From: Clostridium_AM sp963780135
GTDB taxonomy: Bacteria > Bacillota > Clostridia > Clostridiales > Clostridiaceae
Assembly: GCA_963780135.1 (NCBI GenBank)
Contig: CAWAAR010000002.1
Span: forward strand, 186,001 to 250,000
DNA length: 64,000 bases
Direction: 5' to 3'
A program made the translations under genes and the position numbers. Below, in pieces: positions 8,140-17,480 of the stretch; position 1 is the stretch's first letter, and each line of letters opens with the position of its first letter. The notes beneath the pieces are model-generated. The model was not told where the DNA came from. It did not search any database and saw only the letters and a program-made list of their open reading frames with translations.

Positions 8140-10097
8140 CTATTTCCTAAATCTATCATTTTTAGAGGATTTTTTCTTAGAATGTTTATTTTCAGATGAA
8201 TTTTTACTTTTATTATTAGGTTTACCAAAGGTTTTAGTAGTTGTTTTATTGTCAGTTTTATTATGTCCCACTTTACTAGTGCTTTTTCTTTGTCTTGGTG
8301 GTACTTCAGGAATAAGACATTTTGAACCACTGCCAATAAGATCATCACGGTCAGCTTTAATTAAAGCTTCTTTTACAAGATTATAGTTGTGTGGTACGGA
8401 AAATTGAAGCAAAGCTCTCTGCATATTTTTTTCTTTTGGTCCTTAGGTACATAAACTTTTTCATTAGTTATAGGATTAATACCTGTGTAATACATTGTAG
8501 TTGAAAGACTTCCAGGAGTAGGATAAAAATCCTGAACTTGTTCAGGCATATAGCCCATATCTTTTATGTACAGAGCCAATTCTATAGCTGCATTTAAATC
8601 ACTGCCAGGATGACTTGACATAAGATAAGGAACTAAATATTGTTTTTTATCTATTTTTTTATTTATTTCATAGTATTTTTTTGCAAATCGATCATATACA
8701 CTGCGGCTAGGTTTACCCATTTGCTTAAGAACCTTATCACTTATGTGTTCTGGTGCTACCTTAAGTTGACCACTTATATGATGTTTACAAAGTTCCTCAA
8801 AGAAATCTGTATTTTTATCATAAATAAGGTAATCATACCTTATACCAGAGCGGATGAAGACTTTTTTAATTCCAGGAAGTTCTCTTATGTGTCTTAAAAG
8901 ACTCAAATATTCCTTATGATCTACTTTTAAATTTTTGCAGGGACTAGGAGAAAGACAAAGTCTGTTCTTACATACTCCACGAGTTTCTTGAATCTTACAT
9001 GCTTTATGTCTAAAATTTGCCGTAGGACCACCAACATCATGTATATAACCCTTAAAGTCCTCTAATGTAGTTAAAAGTTGTGCTTCGTCTAAAATAGATT
9101 CTTGACTTCTATTTTGAATACTTCTTCCTTGGTGGAAAGTAAGAGCACAAAAAGAACAAGCACCAAAGCATCCTCTGTGACTAGTAATAGAAAATTTAAC
9201 TTCCGTTATAGCTGGAATACCACCTTTAGTTTCATATACAGGATGATATGTTCTAGTATAAGGAAGATTGTATACAATATCCATTTCCTCTTCTGTTAAG
9301 GTGAACTGAGGGGGATTTTGAACAACATAATGATCACCATGTTTTTGAACTAGAGTCTTTCCACTTATAGCATCCTGTTCATAGTATTCTGTTTTATAGC
9401 TTTCTGCATAAGCTTTTTTATCAGTAGATACTTCTTCAAAAGAAGAAATCTCTATAAAATCATTTAAATTAATTATTTCTTTACATGGGTATATTGTTCC
9501 TCTTACATTTGTAAGATTATGAATGTCCATGCCATATTTAAGAAGATTAGCTACTTGGACTACGGTTTTTTCTCCCATGCCATAGATTAAAAGGTCTGCC
9601 TTAGAATCTATAAGTATACTTCTTCTAACTTTGTCATCCCAATAATCATAATGAGCAAATCTTCTTAAACTTGCTTCTATTCCTCCAATTATAATTGGCA
9701 CATCTTTATAAGCTTCTCTAGCTCTGTTACAATATACAATAATGGCCCTATCTGGTCTGTGTCCAGATTCTCCACCAGGGGAATAAAGATCATCATGTCT
9801 CTTCTTTTTCGATGCAGTATAATGATTTACCATGGAATCTATATTACCTGAATTTATTAGGAAACCTAATTTAGGTTTTCCAAGTGTTTTGAAACTTTCA
9901 GCACTATTCCAATCAGGCTGTGCTATTATACCAACACTAAAACCTTCATTTTCTAGAACCCTAGATATTATAGCAGTACCAAAGGAAGGGTGATCTACAT
10001 AAGCATCACCTGTAATTATTATAAAATCTAATTGATCTATGTTACGATTTTTCATATCCTGTTTATTAATTGGTAAAAATTCTTTATTTACTATCAT
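8140..10097 (-). pseudogene. YgiQ-family radical SAM protein, frameshifted
   Basis: Large radical-SAM protein of the YgiQ/UPF0313 family. The first reading frame (start 10097, ribosome site GGAGCG) carries the N-terminal domain (ITGDAYVDHPSFGTAIISR) and the [4Fe-4S] motif CFGACSFCAL. It would end in unrelated residues at 8373. The true C-terminal part lies in a second frame starting at MQRALLQFSVPHNYNLVKEAL and ending KCLIPEVPPRQRKS plus a Lys/Ser/Asn-rich tail. The two frames join at a run of seven A (coding strand; T 8426-8432), where one extra A restores a full-length protein of about 650 aa. It could be a real mutation, a sequencing error, or slippage on the A-run. Confidence 0.88.
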
Positions 10098-10258
10098 TTA
10101 AACGCTCCATTCGGTTACAATTTTTCTAAATCCTATATTAGCATAATGAAAATGAAATATGAATACAAATATAAAATTTTAAATTCTTATATTGATTTTT
10201 ATGGAGAAGAAATGTAATATTGTTTTAAAAATTGAGTTTGAAAAGGGAGCAATTAAAG

Positions 10259-12064
10259 TTGGATAAAAATACGATAAATTTAACAGTTATTAAAGGAAAA
10301 GAAATACAATATATAAAAGCTGAAAAAGAAAAGTCCATAATGGAAAATTTAATATACAATAATATAAAAATGTTGGCGCCATGTAATAGTAAAGGAACTT
10401 GTGGAAAGTGTAAAATAAAAATTATAGAAGGAGAAATAGAAAAACAAAAAAATAATTACAATCTTTTATCTTTGCAGGAAATAGAAAGAGGAATTTGTCT
10501 TGCCTGTGCATCTTATGCTTTAACTCACTGTACCATAGAAATATTAGATTTTCATGATGAAGAATTTGAGATATTGCAAGAATATAGCAAAGGAAATGTG
10601 GAGATAAATACAGGCATAGAAGTATTTAATATAAAAATAGATGAAAATAGTTTTAAAAATTCAAGTTTAAGTGAAAGCGTAAAGTGCCAAGTTAATAGGG
10701 AGTTAGAATTTTCTTTAGAATCCCTTAGAAAATTATCTAGTACAATAAATGAAAGTTCCAAAAATCAATATGAAAATGCTCTTTATAAAGAAAAAAGTGT
10801 AAATATAATTACAGAAGAGAATAGAGTAATAGATCTGTGCAGTTTAGAAAGCACAAAAGCATATGGTATTGCTGTAGATATAGGTACTACTACCATAGTG
10901 TTAAGTATCGTAGATTTATTGACAGGGGAAGTAATGGATACTGATTCTGTTTTAAATTCGCAAAGACAATTTGGAGCAGATGTGATTTCAAGAATACAAT
11001 ATAGTGCAGAAAACAGTATCTACACCTTAAGAAATTCCTTAAGAAAAGATATTATACAAGGCATAGAAAAACTATGTTTAAAGACTGGAACAAATACAAT
11101 GTCAGTGTATAAAATGGCTGTGGCAGCTAACACTATTATGCTTCATTTGTTAATGGGTTTATTTTGTGAATCTATGGCCACTTATCCCTTTACTACAGTT
11201 ATAAATTCTGAGGTTAAAATAAGTTTTAGGGAATTGTTTGAAAACAACATATTAAAAAATTGTGAAGTTATGCTTCTTCCGGGAATATCAGCATATGTAG
11301 GAGCAGATATAACCTCAGGTATGGCAAAATGCAATTTTCATAAGACAGAAGATATATGTATGCTTATAGATATAGGTACAAATGGTGAAATAGCTATAGG
11401 GAATAAAGAAGAAATTAAATGTATTGCTACAGCAGCAGGGCCAGCCTTTGAAGCGGCAAATATAGAAAATGGTGTTGGAAGTGTAAGTGGAGCTATATAC
11501 TCTGTAAATATAGAAAATGGTAATATTTCATATAAAACAATTAATAATAAAAAAGCTATTGGTATATGTGGTTCAGCGGTAATAGATATAGTAGCTCAGG
11601 GGATAAAAAACAAATTAATAGATAAGACAGGGAAATTTAACAAGGATATTATAAAAGAAAAATATATAAAAATAGTGGAGAAAGAAAATGAAGAAAAAAT
11701 AGTTTTCACTCAAAAAGATGTAAGAGAATTACAGCTTGCTAAATCAGCAATAAGATCTGGCATAGAAGTGTTAATTGAAAATTTTGGATGCAACTATAAT
11801 GATATAAAAACTGTATATTTGGCAGGAGGATTTGGTAATAAAATAAATATAGATAATGCTATTACTATCGGAATTATACCAATGGAACTAAAGAAAAAAA
11901 TATGCTGCGTAGGAAATACCTCATTAGGAGGAAGTGTAAACTATCTTTTAAATATAAATACTAAAAAACATATTAAGCATATAGCAGAGTCTTCAAAATG
12001 GATAGATATTTCTACAAATGAATCTTTTAATAATTTATTTATTAAAAATATTAATTTTACATAA
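10259..12064 (+). CDS. ASKHA-domain / [2Fe-2S] protein (corrinoid activation, RACo-like)
   Basis: A protein of about 600 aa with an N-terminal plant-type [2Fe-2S] ferredoxin domain (APCNSKGTCGKCKIKIIEGE, then GICLACASY) and a C-terminal DUF4445 ATPase domain of the ASKHA fold (YGIAVDIGTTTIVLSIVDL, MLIDIGTNGEIAIG, VYLAGGFGNKINIDNA). Relatives use ATP to reduce cobalamin in corrinoid methyltransferases. No corrinoid protein or methyltransferase is adjacent, so its partner is elsewhere. I choose the TTG at 10259 because GGGAG lies 9 nt upstream; another TTG at 10232 is also in frame. Confidence 0.85.
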   Translation: MDKNTINLTVIKGKEIQYIKAEKEKSIMENLIYNNIKMLAPCNSKGTCGKCKIKIIEGEIEKQKNNYNLLSLQEIERGICLACASYALTHCTIEILDFHDEEFEILQEYSKGNVEINTGIEVFNIKIDENSFKNSSLSESVKCQVNRELEFSLESLRKLSSTINESSKNQYENALYKEKSVNIITEENRVIDLCSLESTKAYGIAVDIGTTTIVLSIVDLLTGEVMDTDSVLNSQRQFGADVISRIQYSAENSIYTLRNSLRKDIIQGIEKLCLKTGTNTMSVYKMAVAANTIMLHLLMGLFCESMATYPFTTVINSEVKISFRELFENNILKNCEVMLLPGISAYVGADITSGMAKCNFHKTEDICMLIDIGTNGEIAIGNKEEIKCIATAAGPAFEAANIENGVGSVSGAIYSVNIENGNISYKTINNKKAIGICGSAVIDIVAQGIKNKLIDKTGKFNKDIIKEKYIKIVEKENEEKIVFTQKDVRELQLAKSAIRSGIEVLIENFGCNYNDIKTVYLAGGFGNKINIDNAITIGIIPMELKKKICCVGNTSLGGSVNYLLNINTKKHIKHIAESSKWIDISTNESFNNLFIKNINFT

Positions 12065-12235
12065 ATAAGTATTAACTTAAAGTGAAGTTAATGCATATAA
12101 TGTATTAATAAATATATAAATTTATTTTTAGAAAATAGCGAAAATTGTTCGAAAATCATAGGAAAGCTAAACAAATGAGGAATAAAATTATTTAACGCCT
12201 AAATTTAAATAGATTTAGAGCTTAATAGTTAATAC

Positions 12236-12263
12236 TTGCATTTTTACAGATTTGTACTATAAT
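12236..12263 (+). promoter_or_regulatory. Promoter of the M-box operon
   Basis: Sigma-A-like elements TTGCAT (12236-12241) and TATAAT (12258-12263) with a 16-bp spacer, about 28 bp before the riboswitch. The 12065-12235 stretch upstream holds only a small inverted repeat (about 12069-12090) and A/T-rich sequence. Confidence 0.65.
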
Positions 12264-12290
12264 TAATAATGTAAATAAAATTATATTTTG

Positions 12291-12485
12291 ATTATGTTAG
12301 GTGAGGCTCCTATATAGATATACGCTACTGCCCGGAAACATCCAGAGATGCCAATGGGTCAACAGGTATTACCGAATTAAGGTTTTACTTAATGTAGCTG
12401 GACTAATTAAAGGTCTAAAGCTATATAGTGCTAAAACTCAGACGAAGAAGTTTTAGTTTAGGTATCTGAAAGTATTTTTTGAAGA
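12291..12485 (+). ncRNA. M-box (ykoK) magnesium riboswitch aptamer
   Basis: It contains the conserved M-box blocks in order: GTTAGGTGAGGCTCCTATAT, ACGCTACTGCCC, GCCAATGGGTCAACAG, TAATGTAGCTGGA, and AGTGCTAAAACTC...GACGAAGAAG. M-box RNAs bind Mg2+ and shut off downstream Mg-transport genes when Mg is plentiful. Downstream are an MgtE-like protein and an NRAMP-related transporter, which fits that role. Confidence 0.95.
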
Positions 12486-12492
12486 TGCCTTG

Positions 12493-12532
12493 TTTAAGGA
12501 GTCTTTGTAGGCTCCTTTATTTTATTTTTAAT
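12493..12532 (+). terminator. M-box expression-platform terminator
   Basis: Stem AAGGAG / CTCCTT with loop TCTTTGTAGG, then TTATTTTATTTTT. This is the switchable terminator expected to form when Mg2+ is bound. Confidence 0.8.
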
Positions 12533-12546
12533 AGGTGGTGTGATAG

Positions 12547-12627
12547 ATGGAAGTTGGCCCTAATGCTGGCCCGTCGTGTTTAAAATCAAAATTTAATATA
12601 GTATATATAGAGGGACATTTATGTTAA
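12547..12627 (+). CDS. Candidate 26-aa small ORF in M-box leader
   Basis: A short ORF sits between the riboswitch terminator and the MgtE-like gene. GGTGGTG lies 5 nt before the ATG, a better ribosome site than chance would give. The N-terminal half reads MEVGPNAGPSCLKSKF and the end is HLC, so there are two Cys and a Gly/Pro-rich start. Its DNA has an unusually GC-rich patch (GGCCCTAATGCTGGCCC) that can form a small hairpin. It would only be made when the M-box allows readthrough. Function is unknown: it may be a leader peptide or a small membrane-transport partner. Only conservation would prove it is coding. Confidence 0.45.
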   Translation: MEVGPNAGPSCLKSKFNIVYIEGHLC

Positions 12628-12710
12628 ATTCATAAAGAAATTTAAATTTATTTTATACATTTCTTAGAGCTTTTATAAATATTCCTTTATATATGATGGG
12701 AGGAATATTT

Positions 12711-13973
12711 ATGAAAAAGTTATCTGCTTTCTTTCTAAGTAAAATTCTTCATAAAAAGATTTATGATGAATTTAATGATTCTATAGGAAAACTTTGCGAT
12801 ATTTATGTAACTACAGAGGATGGCCTTCCTAGGGCTATAGGTTACAAAATAAAAAAAGATGGAGAAATTTTAAACTGTGAATTCAAGAATATTATATTTT
12901 ATGAAGAGGATGACAGAATAATTATAAAAGGTGAAGGAGTAAGAGAAATAATTCTGCAAAGATATTCATATCTATTGTCTAAACATTTATTAGATAGGCA
13001 AATTGTAGATATTAATGGTAAAAAACTTGTAAGAGTTAATGATCTAAGAATTGCAGAAATAGCAGGAGAATTTAGAGTAGTAGCTGTAGACACTGGAGTT
13101 TTAGCTTTAGGCAGGAGACTTGGAGTGGAAAATATGGTTAAAAACTGCTATAAATTATTTGATAAAAAACCTGCAGATAGTCTTATTGTTTGGGATAATG
13201 TTGAATCTTTAGAGATGGTTAATGATAATTTAAAGTTATCTGTTACTTATAAGAAATTATCAAAACTTCACCCAGCTGATTTAGCAGATATTTTTGAGGA
13301 TATGGATATAAATTATAGAAAAAAGGTTTTTGAAGGCTTAGATCAAAATCTTGCAGCAGATATTTTAGAAGAAATTGAACCTGATATTCAAGCTGATATT
13401 ATAGAAAATTTAAGTCAGTCTAAAAGAGATGAAGTATTAAACAATATACCCAACGATGAAATTGCGGATATATTAGATGAAGTAGACGAAGAAACAGCTG
13501 AAAAAATACTTTTGGCTATGGAAAAAGAAGATGCAGATGAAGTAAGAACTCTTATGCAATATGAAGAAAAAACTGTAGGAAGTATAATGAACAAAGATTT
13601 TATAGCCTTCAATATAAGTATAACTGTTGAAGAAACTATAGAACTTTTAAGAGAGACAAATCCAGAAGATGAAGTATCACATTATATATATATTACAGAT
13701 GAACAAGAGAAACTTCAAGGTGTGGTATCTCTGAAAAATCTCATAATGTCAGATTCTAAAAGTAAACTTAGAGAAATAATGATAACTGATGCAGTAAAGA
13801 TAAATGATAATGAAAATATAGATGAAGCTATTGAAATATGTTCTAAATATGATCTTCTCTCTCTGCCTGTAATCGATAGTAATAAAAAATTATGTGGCAT
13901 AGTTATAATGAGCGATATAGTAGAAGATATACTAATTCCAACATGGAGAAAGAGATTTAAAAAGGTAGGATAG
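12711..13973 (+). CDS. Soluble MgtE-like protein (PRC-like, MgtE-N, CBS pair)
   Basis: A 420-aa protein with the cytosolic half of an MgtE magnesium channel but no membrane domain. Residues 1 to about 160 look like PRC-barrel repeats (GRRLGVENMVKN). About 175-280 is the MgtE N superhelix (LHPADLADIFEDMD, LAADILEEIEPD, DEIADILDEVDEETA). About 285-410 is a CBS pair beginning KTVGSIMNKDFIAF. The start is the ATG after GGGAGG; an upstream ATG at 12693 overlaps that site. It is followed after 15 bp by the transporter, suggesting it is a Mg-sensing regulatory subunit for that protein (inference). Confidence 0.88.
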   Translation: MKKLSAFFLSKILHKKIYDEFNDSIGKLCDIYVTTEDGLPRAIGYKIKKDGEILNCEFKNIIFYEEDDRIIIKGEGVREIILQRYSYLLSKHLLDRQIVDINGKKLVRVNDLRIAEIAGEFRVVAVDTGVLALGRRLGVENMVKNCYKLFDKKPADSLIVWDNVESLEMVNDNLKLSVTYKKLSKLHPADLADIFEDMDINYRKKVFEGLDQNLAADILEEIEPDIQADIIENLSQSKRDEVLNNIPNDEIADILDEVDEETAEKILLAMEKEDADEVRTLMQYEEKTVGSIMNKDFIAFNISITVEETIELLRETNPEDEVSHYIYITDEQEKLQGVVSLKNLIMSDSKSKLREIMITDAVKINDNENIDEAIEICSKYDLLSLPVIDSNKKLCGIVIMSDIVEDILIPTWRKRFKKVG

Positions 13974-13988
13974 AGAGAGGTATTTAAA

Positions 13989-15212
13989 GTGAAGAATAAA
14001 AGTAAATTTTTAATGATACTTGGAATAATAGGACCAGGACTTATTACGGCAAATGCAGGAAATGATGCAGGAGGAGTTACTACTTATTCCGTAGTTGGAG
14101 CTCAATATGGATATTCTATGCTTTGGGGCATGTTTGCAATAGCCGTAGGACTTGCAGTAATTCAAGAGATGAATGCAAGAATGGCAGTAGTTACAGGAAA
14201 AGGTCTGTCAGATTTAATAAGAGAAAGATTTGGTGTTAAATGGGCCTTTTTTGCTATGTTTGTACTTATAATCGCAAATTTAGGCGTATGTATAGGTGAC
14301 TTTGCTGGTATTGCTGCTAGTCTAGAGTTATTTAATATAAGTAAGTATATAACAATTCCAATACTCACAGTTGTTATGTGGTTTATATTGACAAAAGGAA
14401 GTTATTCAAAAGCTGAAAAAATATTTTTGATTCTTACAATTACATTTTTAGGCTATATTGTAACAGCATTTCTCCTAAAACCTAATTGGAGCCATGTTAT
14501 TACAAGCATTGTAAAACCACATGCTAAATTCGATAAGGGGTATTTCTTGGTGCTTATAGGAATGGTAGGAACTACAATAACACCATATATGCAATTTTAT
14601 TTACAATCATCCATAGTAGATAAAGGAATATCAATAAAAGAATATAAGTATGAAAAGATGGATGTTTATATTGGAACCATTTGGGCTATATTAACAGCAT
14701 TATTTATAACTGTGTGTACGGCAGAAACTTTGTTTAAGGCAGGTATAACTATAAATAGTGCACAGGATGCGGCAGCAGCGTTAAGACCATTAGCGGGAAA
14801 CTATTCATTTATGTTATTTGCCATTGGACTTTTTGGTGCGTCATTCTTAGCTTGTTGTGTTATACCTTTATGTACAGCTTATGCTGTATGTGAAGCGTTT
14901 GGTTTTGAAAGTGGTATTGATAATAAAATAAAAGAAGCGCCTGTATTCTTTGGTTTGTTTCTATTTATGCTTGCCATAAGTGCGATAATAGTTTTAATAC
15001 CAAATATATCTCTAATTAATATAATATTAGTAACTCAACAGCTGGCAGGAATATTATGTCCTGTAGTGATTATATTTATGATAAAACTTGTAAATGATAG
15101 AGAAGTGATGGGTAAATATGTAAATAGCACTGTGCAAAACTTTATTGCAAAAGCTACAGTTTTACTTATAGTAGTACTTACAATATTAGCAATTGGATCA
15201 AATTTTATATAA
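13989..15212 (+). CDS. NRAMP-related (NRMT-type) metal transporter
   Basis: A 407-aa protein with about 11 membrane helices. The N-terminus shows the NRAMP fold (MILGIIGPGLITANAGNDAGG), but the canonical TM1 DPGN metal-binding motif is replaced by DAGG. The TM6 motif usually reading MPHN is replaced by TPYM (GTTITPYMQFYLQSS). Known NRAMP-related magnesium transporters differ from the manganese/iron NRAMPs at these same binding-site positions. With the M-box upstream, Mg2+ is the likely substrate. The start is GTG at 13989 after AGAGAGAGG. Confidence 0.88.
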   Translation: MKNKSKFLMILGIIGPGLITANAGNDAGGVTTYSVVGAQYGYSMLWGMFAIAVGLAVIQEMNARMAVVTGKGLSDLIRERFGVKWAFFAMFVLIIANLGVCIGDFAGIAASLELFNISKYITIPILTVVMWFILTKGSYSKAEKIFLILTITFLGYIVTAFLLKPNWSHVITSIVKPHAKFDKGYFLVLIGMVGTTITPYMQFYLQSSIVDKGISIKEYKYEKMDVYIGTIWAILTALFITVCTAETLFKAGITINSAQDAAAALRPLAGNYSFMLFAIGLFGASFLACCVIPLCTAYAVCEAFGFESGIDNKIKEAPVFFGLFLFMLAISAIIVLIPNISLINIILVTQQLAGILCPVVIIFMIKLVNDREVMGKYVNSTVQNFIAKATVLLIVVLTILAIGSNFI

Positions 15213-15236
15213 AAAAACAACCATTTTAAATCATAG

Positions 15237-15267
15237 TTTAAGCATATTGCGTTGCAATATGCTTAAA
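15237..15267. repeat. Perfect inverted repeat after the Mg operon
   Basis: The stem TTTAAGCATATTGC / GCAATATGCTTAAA with a 3-nt loop is followed by A rather than T on the plus strand. It may act as an mRNA 3' end or as a terminator only for minus-strand transcription. Confidence 0.5.
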
Positions 15268-15307
15268 AAATTATACAAACCTAAACTCTCAATAAAGTTA
15301 TTTTATG

Positions 15308-15337
15308 TGTATTTTTTATAATTTTGTGTACACACTA
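15308..15337 (+). promoter_or_regulatory. Possible sigma-G-type promoter of sleB
   Basis: TGTATT and CACACTA are separated by 17 bp and resemble a forespore sigma-G promoter. That fits the expected late-sporulation timing of sleB, but the match is modest. Confidence 0.35.
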
Positions 15338-15386
15338 AACATATAAAAGAGAAGTTATAGCTTTATACTAACAAAGGAGGGTTTGT

Positions 15387-16094
15387 ATGATAAAAAAATT
15401 TTTAAATTTAAAAAGAGAGATAGTTTATTTGCTTGCGATTATACTTACATATACTTTCACAACCTTGTATGTAGCTCCTTATAATAATGCTGTAAATGCT
15501 ATAGCTTATTACTATGGGTCCACAGGCAATGTGGTTTCACAAATACAAAGTAAACTTAAAGCTTGGTATTATTATGATGGTAGCGTAGATGGCGTATATG
15601 GATATAAAACTTTCACATCAGTTAAAAAATTTCAGGCGAAAAATGGATTAAATGCAGATGGTGTTGCAGGAAATGCTACACTTAAAGCACTAGGTATATA
15701 TCAAAGCACTACAGCTTCAGCTGCAAAAAATAATAGCTCAAGCAACCAGGATGTAACGTTACTTGCAAGACTTATAAATGGTGAAGCTAGAGGAGAACCT
15801 TACGAGGGTCAAGTAGCAGTAGGAGCGGTGATACTAAATAGAACAAGAGACCCAAGATTTCCTTCAACTATAGCAGGGGTTATTTATCAGCCTGGTGCTT
15901 TTACAGCCATAGTGGATGGTCAAATACATTCGAATATGGAACAAAATTCCATAAAGGCAGCTAGAGATGCGTTAAATGGATGGGATCCTTCAGGTGGAGC
16001 AGTATACTATTTTAATCCAGCTACAGCCACTAGCAAATGGATATGGTCAAGGCCATTAATTAAAGTAATTGGAAGTCATAGATTTTGTAGATGA
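15387..16094 (+). CDS. sleB: Spore cortex-lytic enzyme
   Basis: A 235-aa exported protein. A signal/anchor segment (IVYLLAIILTYTFTTLYVA) is followed by a peptidoglycan-binding domain (residues about 45-105, VVSQIQSKLKAWYYYDGSVDGVYG) and a SleB/CwlJ hydrolase domain (LLARLINGEARGEPYEGQVA...VILNRTRDPRFPSTIAGVIYQ) ending GSHRFCR. It degrades the spore cortex at the muramic-delta-lactam during germination. It has a strong AAAGGAGGG ribosome site and is probably a single-gene unit. It supports a spore-forming host. Confidence 0.95.
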   Translation: MIKKFLNLKREIVYLLAIILTYTFTTLYVAPYNNAVNAIAYYYGSTGNVVSQIQSKLKAWYYYDGSVDGVYGYKTFTSVKKFQAKNGLNADGVAGNATLKALGIYQSTTASAAKNNSSSNQDVTLLARLINGEARGEPYEGQVAVGAVILNRTRDPRFPSTIAGVIYQPGAFTAIVDGQIHSNMEQNSIKAARDALNGWDPSGGAVYYFNPATATSKWIWSRPLIKVIGSHRFCR

Positions 16095-16127
16095 TAAAAA
16101 TTTATAAAATTTAATTTCAAAAAGCTG

Positions 16128-16155
16128 TTGACAAAATTCAGAATAATAATATAAT
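16128..16155 (+). promoter_or_regulatory. Consensus sigma-A promoter of the cys operon
   Basis: TTGACA (16128-16133) and TATAAT (16150-16155) with a 16-bp spacer, just upstream of the T-box leader. Confidence 0.8.
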
Positions 16156-16194
16156 ATAAATATAGAATTCATAGTAAAACACTCAGAAATACTT

Positions 16195-16442
16195 TGAAAA
16201 AGGAAAGTAACTTAAATGAAGTTTTAAAGAGAGGAGACCATTAGCTGAAAGGTTTCTAAAGGAATTTTAAGTGAAGTGCCCTTTGGAGTAGTGCACCGAA
16301 ATTAAGTAGGCTGCATCGGGTTCACCCGTTATAGTGATAGAACATAGCGCTGTGTTCGAAAAGGTGAGATTTTTATTAATCTAATTAGAGTGGAACCGCG
16401 GAGTTAAACTTCGTCTCTTTTATATAGAGATGGAGTTTTTTT
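16195..16442 (+). ncRNA. T-box leader, probably Cys-specific
   Basis: The T-box itself (AGAGTGGAACCGCGG, about 16387-16402) and a downstream terminator are clear. In stem I, GTGAAGTGCCCTTTGGAGTA fits the usual specifier-loop context, with TGC at 16277-16279 as the specifier, i.e. tRNA-Cys. The downstream genes make cysteine (cysK, cysE), which supports this reading. Uncharged tRNA-Cys would promote readthrough. Confidence 0.92.
16407..16442 (+). terminator. T-box-controlled terminator
   Basis: Stem AACTTCGTCTCT / AGAGATGGAGTT with loop TTTATAT, then TTTTTTG. It competes with the antiterminator that contains the T-box. Confidence 0.8.
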
Positions 16443-16552
16443 GACGTTTAAAATAAGCTTTTATGCTTAAATTAAACATTATTATACCAATTTAATGTAA
16501 AAATAGAACAAATAAGTAATTAATATCAAAAAAATATATGGAGGTAAAAAAG

Positions 16553-17461
16553 ATGATTTATAATAATGCAATAGAAATGATAGGTGGAACACCACTATTT
16601 AAATTGAACAATATGGTTGATGAAAATTCAGGAGAGGTATACGTAAAGTTGGAAAAATTTAATCCAGGTGCAAGTATTAAAGATAGAGCAGCTCTTGGAA
16701 TGATAGAGAAAGCAGAAAGAGAAGGGCTTATAAAGAAAGGTGATACTATAGTTGAACCTACTAGTGGAAATATGGGAATTGGACTCGCTATGATAGGAAA
16801 ATTAAAAGGATATAAAGTGATAATTGTAATGCCTGAAACTATGAGTATAGAAAGAAGAAATACTATAAAAGCCTATGGAGCAGAATTAGTGCTTACAGAA
16901 GGAGCTAAAGGAATGAAGGGTGCCATAGAAAAAGCATCAGAAATAGCTGCTGGTAAGGAAGGTTATTATATACCTCAACAATTCATAAATGAAGCAAACC
17001 CATTAAAACATTATGAAACTACTGCAGATGAGATAATTAAGGACTTGAATAAAATAGATGTATTTACAGCTGGAGTAGGCACAGGTGGAACAGTAATAGG
17101 TGTAGGTAAAAGATTAAAAGAGATAGATAAGGCTGTGAAAGTAATTGCAGTAGAACCAGAAAAATCCCCTGTAATATCAGGAGGGCAAGCATCGCCACAT
17201 AAAATACAAGGTATAGGAGCTGGATTTATTCCAGATATTTATAAAAAAGAATTTGTAGATGAAGTTATGACTATATCTGATGAAGAAGCTTTTGAGCATG
17301 CAAGACTTATGGCAAAAGAAGAAGGTATCTTAGTAGGAATATCATCAGGTGCTAATATAGCAGCAGCTATAAAAATCGCAAAGAAATTAGGAAAAGGTAA
17401 AATAGTAGTTACTGTAGCTCCAGATGGTGGAGAAAAATATTTATCTATGGGACTTTATTAA
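16553..17461 (+). CDS. cysK: Cysteine synthase (O-acetylserine sulfhydrylase)
   Basis: PLP enzyme making cysteine from O-acetylserine and sulfide, 302 aa. The PLP lysine lies in FNPGASIKDRAAL; PTSGNMGIGLAMIG binds substrate; GVGTGGTVIGVGK binds the PLP phosphate; ISSGANIAAAI is near the C-terminus. An ATG at 16538 is in frame, but GGAGG overlaps it, so the start is the ATG at 16553. It is first in the cysK-cysE operon behind a Cys T-box. Confidence 0.96.
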   Translation: MIYNNAIEMIGGTPLFKLNNMVDENSGEVYVKLEKFNPGASIKDRAALGMIEKAEREGLIKKGDTIVEPTSGNMGIGLAMIGKLKGYKVIIVMPETMSIERRNTIKAYGAELVLTEGAKGMKGAIEKASEIAAGKEGYYIPQQFINEANPLKHYETTADEIIKDLNKIDVFTAGVGTGGTVIGVGKRLKEIDKAVKVIAVEPEKSPVISGGQASPHKIQGIGAGFIPDIYKKEFVDEVMTISDEEAFEHARLMAKEEGILVGISSGANIAAAIKIAKKLGKGKIVVTVAPDGGEKYLSMGLY

Positions 17462-17480
17462 AAAAAGAGGAGTGTTGAAA

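Noticed and set aside
15237..15267. Intrinsic terminator of the Mg operon
   Set aside because: The stem is perfect but followed by A, not T, on the plus strand; listed only as an inverted repeat.
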